The notes under the pieces were generated by a model. It made no database searches, was not told the origin of the DNA, and saw only the letters and a list, made by a program, of their open reading frames with translations. This document shows positions 1 to 5,371 of a stretch of 11,124 nt of DNA, one piece after another. How positions within the stretch are numbered: position 1 is the stretch's first letter; every line of letters starts with the position of its first letter. The translations under genes and the position numbers were made by a program. Source of the stretch: Deltaproteobacteria bacterium. GTDB lineage: Bacteria > Desulfobacterota > Binatia > UBA9968. The stretch covers positions 1 through 11,124 of the forward strand of contig JAHFAP010000042.1 in NCBI GenBank assembly GCA_023250495.1, read 5' to 3'.

Positions 1-949
1 GGACCTCATAGTGAACGATGACTCCGGAACTGTCCTGCACCAGTTGCAACGTGCGCCCAAACTCCACGGGCCGGTTGAGCTTGCCCTTACAGATGGCACG
101 CGCACAGGCGTCATGGAAGGAAACGATCCTCTCCGGTATCGACTTCTTTCCCTGAAGCTTCTCATCGGTCTGGCTCAAAACTCTCTCGGCCAACTCAATT
201 TGCTCCAAAAACTTCTGCTTGAGCTTGGTTGGCCGATCCGATGCCGAAGCGCAAAGCAGCTTAAAAACCTGGCGGCTCTCCTCCACGGTATGCTTGGTCA
301 GCTTGGCCACAGCTTTAAGAATTTCCCGTCCCTTTTCCTTGCGCGCCTTGGGTTTCGCCCTTGCCGTCTGACTCCAAGCAAAAAGCGCCCGCTTGGTGGC
401 ACGCACGTGGCTCGTGATCCTGTTGCCCAAAGAGGCTGCCGTGCGGGTAAGCGTCTTGACCGCCTGGTGCAAAACGCCCACGTCATTGGGGTAACTGATG
501 TGAGCTTCGAGCGTGGTGGAATCGATGCGAATGCGGCGCGGCTTAATCGACCGGGTTTTAATCAACGACCTCACCAGCTCCTGATTCAGCTTGGCCATCC
601 GCTCTTCGCCGAATCTCTGGTTGAGCTTGATCAAAGTGGTCGAGTCGGGCACCGCATCCATCAGCGACAGATGGCAGAAATAACGCCACGGAAGTCTCTC
701 GCGCACTTCCCGCTCCACTTCTTCGTAGCTCAGACCCCAGCGAAACTTCAGATACATCATCCGAAGATAAATCCCTACCGGGGTGCCCGGACGGCCCAAG
801 CTCTCATCGAAAACCTCCTCGAAAGGCTTGAGCAGTTTGGACTGACGGAGAAGCTCATCGGCTTTCCTAAGCTCCTCATCCAGTTCATACAGAGAGGGGT
901 CGATAAAGCCGTCGCCAAAACCGAACTGCTGAGCTATGGGTGTGCGCAT
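1..949 (-). CDS. DDE transposase, N-terminal 316 aa (ISNCY/IS5-like, DUF772 domain); C-terminus beyond left edge
   Basis: The minus strand is open from an ATG at 949 to the window edge with no internal stop. The protein begins MRTPIAQQFGFGDGF. It has an N-terminal transposase domain of the InsH/DUF772 type (about residues 20-125, containing GRPGTPVGIYLRMMYLKFRW), then the first catalytic aspartate region RIRIDSTTLEAH (Asp143), a basic helical linker (about 185-270), and the conserved stretch IVSFHDACARAICKGKLNRP (about 275-294) typical of ISNCY/IS5-like enzymes. The enzyme would cut and rejoin the ends of its own insertion sequence. The gene faces away from the endonuclease-like gene at 1054. 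No clear terminal inverted repeat can be assigned between 950 and 1012, because the other IS end is outside the window. Family assignment comes from motif recognition; the exact IS group is uncertain. The gene is truncated by the window, and nothing visible suggests decay. Confidence 0.85.
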   Translation of the reverse strand, partial: MRTPIAQQFGFGDGFIDPSLYELDEELRKADELLRQSKLLKPFEEVFDESLGRPGTPVGIYLRMMYLKFRWGLSYEEVEREVRERLPWRYFCHLSLMDAVPDSTTLIKLNQRFGEERMAKLNQELVRSLIKTRSIKPRRIRIDSTTLEAHISYPNDVGVLHQAVKTLTRTAASLGNRITSHVRATKRALFAWSQTARAKPKARKEKGREILKAVAKLTKHTVEESRQVFKLLCASASDRPTKLKQKFLEQIELAERVLSQTDEKLQGKKSIPERIVSFHDACARAICKGKLNRPVEFGRTLQLVQDSSGVIVHYEV

Positions 950-1012
950 AGCCTTATTTGTACCACGAGTCCCTAGAGATGACCTAGAAAAAAACTTTTT
1001 CAGTGAGAACTA

Positions 1013-1019
1013 GTTAGGC
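1013..1019 (+). other. GTTAGGC, candidate integron-type core site (R') at the left end of a cassette-like module
   Basis: GTTAGGC fits the GTTRRRY recombination core of integron attC/attI sites. It lies 34 bp before the start codon at 1054 and is the exact reverse complement of GCCTAAC at 1990-1996, just after the same gene. In an integrated cassette the left end carries TTRRRY from its own attC, so this match is what the model predicts. A 7-mer alone is weak evidence, and no attI or attC can be recognised upstream, where the IS flank begins. Confidence 0.35.
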
Positions 1020-1053
1020 TGCCACTACACTTCACACTGGAACTCAGACCGAG

Positions 1054-1980
1054 ATGGTTAAGAAAAGCAGCGTTCAACCTTATCGTACCGAAGAGATTCC
1101 GCGCAAGTTCCTCATTGATGAAGTGAGGAGAATTGCAAAGTTGCTCGTCAAGATCCCGACGATGAAGGAGTTTGACGCACATAGCCAAATTGGTAAGGCG
1201 GTTACCTGTGAGAAGAAGTTTCATGGCTGGAACAACTTCTTAATTGCAGCGGGTTTTGAGCCTGGTTCATCCCGTCAGTTAATTTCAAGTGACGATTTGA
1301 AAAGTGAATTTGTGCGCATTGCTTCGATGCTGGGACGTACACCCACAACTGACGATTTCAGTGAAAACAAGAGAGTTGGAAGTACATCCACCGTTGCAGC
1401 CAGATTTGGAGATGGCAACTGGGATAAGGCTTGCAGAGTTTTGGGTTTCTCTCCGCCCAAAAAGTCCAAGCCGCCTAAAATGGGCGGCTGGAATAAGGGA
1501 ATCAAACTTGCCAAAGTGAATCTTGATCAGCTTCGTCACTTCTATGAGGCCGAAGGCATGTCAATGGGTTCAATTGCAGCAAAACTCGGTGTAGGCATAG
1601 GCACAGTGAGACGTCGGATGGATGAGGCAGGAATTATTGTTCGCAGGCATCATTACACACAACCCGTGCAAACATTGCCCGAAACGCTGCTTTACCACGA
1701 ATTGGAAAAACAAAGAATACCGTTTATGAAACAACAACCGATTGACGGCTTTTATGTGGTCGATGCATTAGTGCCAGGTGCAAGAATAGTCATTGAAGTC
1801 GACGGAGACTATTGGCACAGGCAAACAGACCCTAACATTGCACGAAGAGACCAAAAGAAGACAAAATATCTTGAATCACGCGGATATATCGTGTTCAGGT
1901 TCACCGAATCGGAACTAAAAGCCGATGTCTCCAAATGTGTCGACAAGGTATCTGCTCTCTGGAGAGATTACAAACGTTGA
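1054..1980 (+). CDS. Homing-endonuclease-like protein: two HNH-associated repeats, HTH, and DUF559/Vsr-type nuclease domain
   Basis: This 308-aa protein has four modules. Two degenerate repeats (about residues 17-68 and 82-132) follow the pattern of the homing-endonuclease-associated repeat (HNH_repeat, PF18780): hydrophobic helix, ...R/K-T/I-P-T..DF..., then FGDGNWDKACRVLGF or FHGWNNFLIAAGF. A helix-turn-helix follows (about 157-193; MGSIAAKLGVGIGTVRRRM). The C-terminal domain (about 205-305) is a PD-(D/E)XK fold of the DUF559/very-short-patch-repair type. Visible candidate catalytic residues are Glu210, Asp237, Glu248 and Asp250 in IEVDGDYWH, His255, Arg265/Asp266 and Lys269. The repeats and HTH probably bind DNA and the C-terminal domain probably cuts it. 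The gene is visibly lower in GC than its neighbours and has a weak Shine-Dalgarno sequence, suggesting transfer. It sits beside a transposase and is bracketed by possible integron core sites. Homing has not been shown; a repair or restriction nuclease is the alternative. Confidence 0.75.
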   Translation: MVKKSSVQPYRTEEIPRKFLIDEVRRIAKLLVKIPTMKEFDAHSQIGKAVTCEKKFHGWNNFLIAAGFEPGSSRQLISSDDLKSEFVRIASMLGRTPTTDDFSENKRVGSTSTVAARFGDGNWDKACRVLGFSPPKKSKPPKMGGWNKGIKLAKVNLDQLRHFYEAEGMSMGSIAAKLGVGIGTVRRRMDEAGIIVRRHHYTQPVQTLPETLLYHELEKQRIPFMKQQPIDGFYVVDALVPGARIVIEVDGDYWHRQTDPNIARRDQKKTKYLESRGYIVFRFTESELKADVSKCVDKVSALWRDYKR

Positions 1981-1989
1981 ACGGTGTCG

Positions 1990-2036
1990 GCCTAACCCGT
2001 CGCTTCAGAGCGACGGCTGAGCTTTAACGTTGAGGC
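1990..2036 (+). repeat. attC-like imperfect palindrome 9 nt after the endonuclease-like gene
   Basis: The site reads GCCTAAC (R'', 1990-1996), 5-nt spacer, GCTTCAG (L'', 2002-2008), 8-nt apex, CTGAGC (L', 2017-2022), 6-nt spacer, GTTGAGGC (R', 2029-2036). L'' and L' pair with one extra T left out, and R'' and R' pair with one bulged G. Paired arms, unpaired central spacers and extrahelical bases are the layout of integron attC sites. An alternative 8-bp hairpin (CCGTCGCT/AGCGACGG, 1997-2016) overlaps it. At about 47 bp it is shorter than usual attC sites (about 57 bp or more), and the last base of GTTGAGG departs from GTTRRRY. Confidence 0.4.
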
Positions 2037-2066
2037 TTTAGGAAAACCTCAGAATTTTGAATTTTC

Positions 2067-2088
2067 GCCTCAAGAGGCTCTTTGCTTT
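2067..2088 (+). terminator. Weak terminator-like hairpin after the endonuclease-like gene
   Basis: GCCT-CAAG-AGGC (2067-2078) is followed by the T-rich stretch TCTTTGCTTT. The stem is short and the T tract is interrupted, so this is only a possible terminator for plus-strand transcripts. GCCTCAA here (2067-2073) is also the exact inverse of TTGAGGC at 2030-2036, so the segment may belong to a larger fold including the attC-like site. Confidence 0.25.
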
Positions 2089-2130
2089 CAAGGGCCAATT
2101 TTTCCGAAGGAGACTTTTTCTACAGCCGCG

Positions 2131-3081
2131 TTAAGGTCTCAACAAAATTTTCCGGGTGCCCGGTCTCGCTGCGTGGGCGACGGCACCCAGCCCTTCGCTC
2201 AACGGATAAACCTTTTCAATCATCGGCGTGACTGAGATCTTTTTTTGCGCGAGGGCGTCGAGGGCCGGAGGGAAAAGGCCGCAGCGGGAACCGACAACGT
2301 TTATCTCGTTGATCACAAGAGGCGCAAGCGAAAGCTTGTGCTCCTCAGCGACGGTGCTCTTCAAAACCAGAGTGCCGCGCGGGCGCACGGCGCTGAGCGC
2401 CATCTCGAGGCCGGAAGTCGAGCCGGTCGCCTCGACAACGATATCCGCCAACTGAGGCCGCCAGTCGGAGAGCAAAACCGTGCGGATACCAAGCTTCTTC
2501 ACCAGTCCAAGTTTGCTTGGATGTCTTCCGATCAAGGTCACGCGCGCGCCAGTGAGTGCGAGGACCTGAGCGCACAGGAGCCCGAGCTTGCCGTCGCCGA
2601 AGACCAGAACTTCGCGGGTGAAGTCGATCTCTACCTGCTCCAGGATTTCAAACGCCGCAGCCAGCGGCTCGGTGAAAACCGCTTCTTCATCGGAGACGTT
2701 CTCCGTAACCACGTGAAGATTTCGAACGGGCACAGCCACGACCTCGGCAAAGCAGCCGTCGGCGCCGAGAATGCCCATGACCTGGCGCTTCGGACAATGG
2801 CGGCCCAGGTCGTGCTTGCAGAACTCACAGTCCCCACATGCGAAATTGATTTCGCCCACGACGCGCTTCCCCGCGAAGGCGGGGACCCCTTCCACCACCT
2901 CGCCGACGAACTCGTGGCCGGGCACGCCGCGAAATCCCATGTAGCCTTTAAGGATTTGTAAATCCGTTGAGCAGATGCCGGCGAAGTGAACGCGAACGAG
3001 AGCTTGATCGCGGGTTAATTCGGGAGACGGATAGGACGCTTTGAGTCTGAGATTATGGCCGTCCCAATGGAGCGCCTTCAT
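2131..3081 (-). CDS. Zinc-dependent medium-chain alcohol dehydrogenase-like protein (MDR superfamily)
   Basis: This 316-aa cytosolic oxidoreductase probably oxidises an alcohol or polyol using NAD(P). The GroES-like domain holds the catalytic zinc ligands Cys37 (AGICSTD) and His56-Glu57 (PGHEFVG), with Glu138 in FTEPLAAA as a likely further ligand. The structural zinc loop has Cys82, Cys85, Cys88 and Cys96. The Rossmann domain starts with VLVFGDGKLGLL (about 158-169), and Arg/His after the second strand (LIGRH) leave NAD versus NADP open. The MDR subgroup is recognised from VVGEINFACGDC and NVVGSRCGLF. I chose MKALHW at 3081 because GAGGAGG lies 11 nt upstream. A longer reading to 3180 would run through the REPIN-like repeat and add 33 non-homologous residues. 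The substrate cannot be told from sequence, and its neighbours give no pathway context. Confidence 0.88.
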   Translation of the reverse strand: MKALHWDGHNLRLKASYPSPELTRDQALVRVHFAGICSTDLQILKGYMGFRGVPGHEFVGEVVEGVPAFAGKRVVGEINFACGDCEFCKHDLGRHCPKRQVMGILGADGCFAEVVAVPVRNLHVVTENVSDEEAVFTEPLAAAFEILEQVEIDFTREVLVFGDGKLGLLCAQVLALTGARVTLIGRHPSKLGLVKKLGIRTVLLSDWRPQLADIVVEATGSTSGLEMALSAVRPRGTLVLKSTVAEEHKLSLAPLVINEINVVGSRCGLFPPALDALAQKKISVTPMIEKVYPLSEGLGAVAHAARPGTRKILLRP

Positions 3082-3095
3082 GTTTTTCCGAACCT

Positions 3096-3191
3096 CCTCG
3101 CCCTCCTTCGGAGGGAGAGGATTAGAGGTGAGTGTGGCGCAGGCGACCGACTTCACCCTCACCCTAGCCCTCTCCCGCAAGCGGGAGAGGG
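3096..3191. repeat. REPIN-like element: two inverted REP-type hairpins
   Basis: Two related hairpins face each other in the gap between two minus-strand genes. The right one is perfect: CCCTCTCCCGC (3168-3178), loop AA, GCGGGAGAGGG (3181-3191), preceded by TCACCCTCACCCTAG. The left one, read on the minus strand, has the parallel order CTCACCTCTAATCCTCTCCC followed by a CTCC/GGAG stem; on the plus strand it is CCCTCC-TTC-GGAGGG at 3101-3115, with a further CCTC/GAGG pairing outside. Pairs of inverted REP units define REPINs, which are spread by a RAYT transposase; none is in the window. The element carries the dehydrogenase's Shine-Dalgarno region at its edge. Confidence 0.7.
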
Positions 3192-3225
3192 AACGTATAA
3201 GAATATCTCGGCTTACAGGTCGTGC

Positions 3226-4068
3226 CTACCGCGACCACTTCGTCCATAGTTTCGGCAACTGCTCGCCATCGACGTAGAGCGTAGCGTCCCGCTCTTGAAA
3301 GAAACAGACGAAGCCTTTGATCTTAGGACATTCGGGAATCGGGTCGAGATAACTCCAGGCGAGATCCGGAAAAATTCTGTCTCCGATTTGCACCGACCAG
3401 TAGGAGGCCGGCCCCTTATAAGGACAACGGGACTGGGTCGCGCTCGGAACCAACAGCTCCATTCGAATGTCTTCCTGAGGAATGTAGTAGCGAACCGGAT
3501 GGTTGGTCTCGAAAAGCAAGCGCGGCCAGCGCGTATCCGCGACGGTTTCGCCGTCGATAACGACGCGGACATGCCGCGAGCTTTGCAGCACATCGACCCG
3601 TTTGTACGGATCGCGCGGATGGACGAAGATCTCTTCTTCCTCTTCGTGCCACGCGTCCATCGGGGTCCATTGAAAGGCCATGTAGCCCTTGATGGCCAAA
3701 CAAACGGCAGGCGGATCGAGATAACTCCAGGCCGCATTCTCGGCGACCTTTTGCCCGACACGAATCGTCCAATAGGAAGCAGCGCCTTTGTAGGGACATT
3801 GGGTTCGATGGCTCGTTGGACGCATCAGCTCCATGCGGACATCTCTGCTCGGAAAATAATAGACCGGCAGGCACTTCGTCTCGCGCAGCAGCATAACATG
3901 CTTGCTGTCGGCGACGGTCTCTCCGCCGAAGGCCACGTGGACGCGACGCGGACTTTCCTCGATGTGAATCCAATGATCTGAAGCCGTGCCTACGGAACCC
4001 TTCGGCCACTCGGGAACCATCGCTCCCTCACCGAGCACGGTTTCAAGCGGTCTTACGCGGTCAGACAT
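3226..4068 (-). CDS. Protein with two tandem DUF427 domains
   Basis: This 280-aa protein is a tandem duplication of DUF427 (PF04248), a small beta-rich domain of unknown biochemical role. Domain 1 is at about residues 41-135 and domain 2 at about 165-262. Each carries the same ordered blocks: GETVADS/GETVADT, an R-MEL strand (VRMELMRP / IRMELLVP), CPYKG-A/P-ASYW (Cys91 and Cys215), AWSYLDP, and IKGYMAF or IKGFVCF. An acidic run (HEEEEEI, 141-147) lies in the linker. There is no signal peptide or membrane segment, so it is probably cytosolic. GAGGG sits about 8 nt before the ATG at 4068. The two copies clearly diverged after duplication, as linker and tail differ. I cannot assign a reaction; the paired Cys and Trp/Tyr residues suggest ligand binding, but that is inference. 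Confidence 0.88.
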   Translation of the reverse strand: MSDRVRPLETVLGEGAMVPEWPKGSVGTASDHWIHIEESPRRVHVAFGGETVADSKHVMLLRETKCLPVYYFPSRDVRMELMRPTSHRTQCPYKGAASYWTIRVGQKVAENAAWSYLDPPAVCLAIKGYMAFQWTPMDAWHEEEEEIFVHPRDPYKRVDVLQSSRHVRVVIDGETVADTRWPRLLFETNHPVRYYIPQEDIRMELLVPSATQSRCPYKGPASYWSVQIGDRIFPDLAWSYLDPIPECPKIKGFVCFFQERDATLYVDGEQLPKLWTKWSR

Positions 4069-4140
4069 GGTGAGCCCTCTTGGGGGAGGAAAGAATCCGA
4101 AAACCGTCCATTGAGTAAGTCATCTGAGCCTTTCGCACCC

Positions 4141-4211
4141 TGTCATCCTGAGCAAAAGCGAAGGATCTCGATGACTCCGCTGAGATTCTTCGGCTGCGCC
4201 TCAGAATGACA
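4141..4211. repeat. Interspersed palindromic repeat (TGTCATCCTGAGC type)
   Basis: The arms TGTCATCCTGAGC...AAGCGAAGGATCTC (from 4141) and GAGATTCTTCGGCTGCGCC then TCAGAATGACA (to 4211) are imperfect inverse copies around a short centre. I recognise this consensus as a common intergenic repeat in many bacterial genomes. It lies in the 193-nt gap upstream of the DUF427 gene and downstream of the Prx-like selenoprotein gene, where the transcribed hairpin could end or stabilise the operon message. There is no T tract, so it is not called a terminator. Confidence 0.65.
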
Positions 4212-4261
4212 ACTTCGCTGCGCCTGGGGGCAACATATTCCCAGCATCATCGGACGACGCA

Positions 4262-4810
4262 CTAAAGATTCTCTTTCCGAAGCTCTTGACCTCGAGCAAC
4301 CGCTACAGCGGTCTTCGCCAGCTTCACGGGACTGGGACGATCGGAGGCGCTGCCGTCGCCGGTGTAGATCCACCGGATCGTCCCGGCGCGATCCACGACA
4401 AAAGTGACAGGGTGGGAGATCAGACCGGCCCAGTGGCCTTCATTCGCGACGCCGACTGCGCGGATCAACTCCGCGTGAGGATCACAGAGGAGACGCAAAG
4501 GATAGGGCTCCAGCGGGATGTGGGGCCGATCCTCCTGACAGTCGCGCGTCACGCGCTCTCTGAGTTTTCTTCCCTCTTCCGGAGGCTCGACGCTTACTCC
4601 GACGATCTGGATCTTGTCGGGAACGTATCTTTCAGATTCGTAAACGAAGGCCGTCACCTGGGCCCTACACCAGGGTCACCAACGTCCGCGATAGAAAAAA
4701 ACGACCGTCGCCCGCGCCAGAGAAAAGATCCGAGGGAACTCGACGCCTTCGCCGTCGATGTCCGTAAGTCTTACGGCAGGGAATTTTTGATTGAGCTCAA
4801 GGCTCGTCAT
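4262..4810 (-). CDS. Peroxiredoxin-like (AhpC/TSA, thioredoxin-fold) protein, candidate selenoprotein with a UxxC active site
   Basis: The reading starts at an ATG at 4810, preceded by GAGGGG that overlaps the stop of the OsmC-like gene, and runs 182 codons to 4262 with one in-frame TGA at 4676-4678 (codon 45). Sequence continues in the same frame with no shift: the N-part FFYRGRW is followed by TGA and then PWCRAQVTAF. In Prx-like relatives the block is FYRG-W-C-P-x-C, so TGA replaces exactly the catalytic Cys and gives U45-P-W-C48. The rest keeps the thioredoxin fold, with cis-Pro context HPVTFVVD and RAGTIRWIYTG. The protein probably reduces peroxides or disulfides in the cytosol. A SECIS-like hairpin follows the TGA. 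No sel genes are in the window. The alternatives are a C-to-A sequencing error (TGC to TGA) or a nonsense pseudogene; the intact frame on both sides and the similar adjacent case argue against these. Confidence 0.82.
4647..4666 (-). promoter_or_regulatory. SECIS-like hairpin of the peroxiredoxin-like gene
   Basis: Counting the TGA as nt 1-3, nt 13-18 (AGGGCC) pair with nt 27-32 (GGCCUU), with one G-U pair. The 8-nt apical loop CAGGUGAC exposes GGU at nt 21-23. In the E. coli fdhF SECIS the apical GGU is at nt 22-24, so spacing and loop content agree. A competing stem (CCUGG/CCAGG, nt 5-9 with 18-22) exists, so the fold should be tested. Confidence 0.6.
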
Positions 4811-4819
4811 CTTATCCCC

Positions 4820-5368
4820 TCAAACCTTCACCTCAAACTCTTGACCGTTGTGAACGAGCCTGCCGGATACCGGGACCGGAGTTCTGATCGAGTTGACGGT
4901 GTGGCAGCCCTTTTCAATCATCTCCACGAGTCGTCTCACCTTCTCGGACGACGCCGGGCTCTTGACGCTCAACACGTAGGTCACACCCCGGCACGCGGGA
5001 GAGACATCGGCCAATCCCAGCTTTCCCCGCGTGTCGTAGCTCATGCGGATATCCATTTCCGCATCGTCGATCTGAACGTCCAGTTCCGACGCGTACCGCG
5101 TCAGTTGGCTGAACATTCAAAATCCCACCGCGGCGACGAAGTACTGGAGCGGCGATGGCGCCTTGCCTCCACCCTTCCGGGACTTCGCCTCATCGCAAAG
5201 GATCGTGTACTCCCCTACCCGCGCCTCTTTAAGTTGATCCTCGATCAGACGGATCACCGCGCGCTGCTGCAGAATGTAACCTTCAGGTCCAGCCTTGGCC
5301 CGCTCACGCTGCTCCTTGGTGACCTCTCTGAACTTGTCGAGATCAATTCTGCCTGCTGGCTTGCTCAT
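4820..5368 (-). CDS. OsmC-like protein, candidate selenoprotein (Sec84 at the peroxidatic cysteine position)
   Basis: The gene starts at ATG 5368, 3 nt after the stop of the molybdenum hydroxylase gene, with GGGGAGGATGAGGT as a strong ribosome site overlapping that gene's end. It runs 182 codons to 4820 with one in-frame TGA at 5117-5119 (codon 84). The context is KAPSPLQYFVAAVGF-U-MFSQLTRYA. In the OsmC/Ohr family this helix start, after P-x-x-L, carries the first catalytic Cys. The second conserved Cys is present in EKGCHTVNSI (Cys155). OsmC/Ohr proteins reduce organic peroxides in the cytosol using the two thiols; here the attacking residue would be a selenol. A near-perfect SECIS-like hairpin follows the TGA. 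Conventional calling would give two fragments, 5117-5368 and 4820-5116, the second starting at an ATG directly after the TGA. A nonsense mutation is the main alternative. Confidence 0.85.
5086..5104 (-). promoter_or_regulatory. SECIS-like hairpin of the OsmC-like gene
   Basis: Counting the TGA as nt 1-3, CUGACGCG (nt 16-23) pairs with CGCGUCGG (nt 27-34) in an 8-bp stem with one U-G pair, closing a GUA loop. GGU falls at nt 23-25, within one base of its place in the E. coli fdhF SECIS. The stem lies inside the coding frame, as expected for bacteria. It is stable, well placed and independent of the similar hairpin in the next gene. Confidence 0.72.
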
Positions 5369-5371
5369 ACC

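Noticed and set aside
11..976. Long plus-strand frame of 321 codons
   Set aside because: It is antisense to the transposase, whose minus-strand frame has clear domain motifs; the plus-strand product resembles nothing.
987..1001. GAAAAA-AAC-TTTTTC hairpin as IS terminus or terminator
   Set aside because: It is a pure A/T stem with no GC clamp, and the other end of the IS is not available for comparison.
3082..3180. 33-codon N-terminal extension of the dehydrogenase
   Set aside because: It is encoded by the REPIN-like repeat and has no family match; the ribosome site is placed for the start at 3081.
4262..4657. Short stand-alone protein starting at GTG 4657
   Set aside because: It would begin just after the active site of a peroxiredoxin-like fold. 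Read-through of the TGA at 4676 restores a complete family member.
4820..5116. Separate OsmC C-terminal gene starting at ATG 5116
   Set aside because: The ATG directly follows the in-frame TGA and has no independent ribosome site; the N-terminal half is encoded in the same frame immediately upstream.
4262..5368. UGA read as tryptophan (alternative genetic code)
   Set aside because: Other genes in the window end in TGA, the 739-codon hydroxylase has no internal TGA, and both in-frame TGAs align with catalytic Cys rather than Trp.
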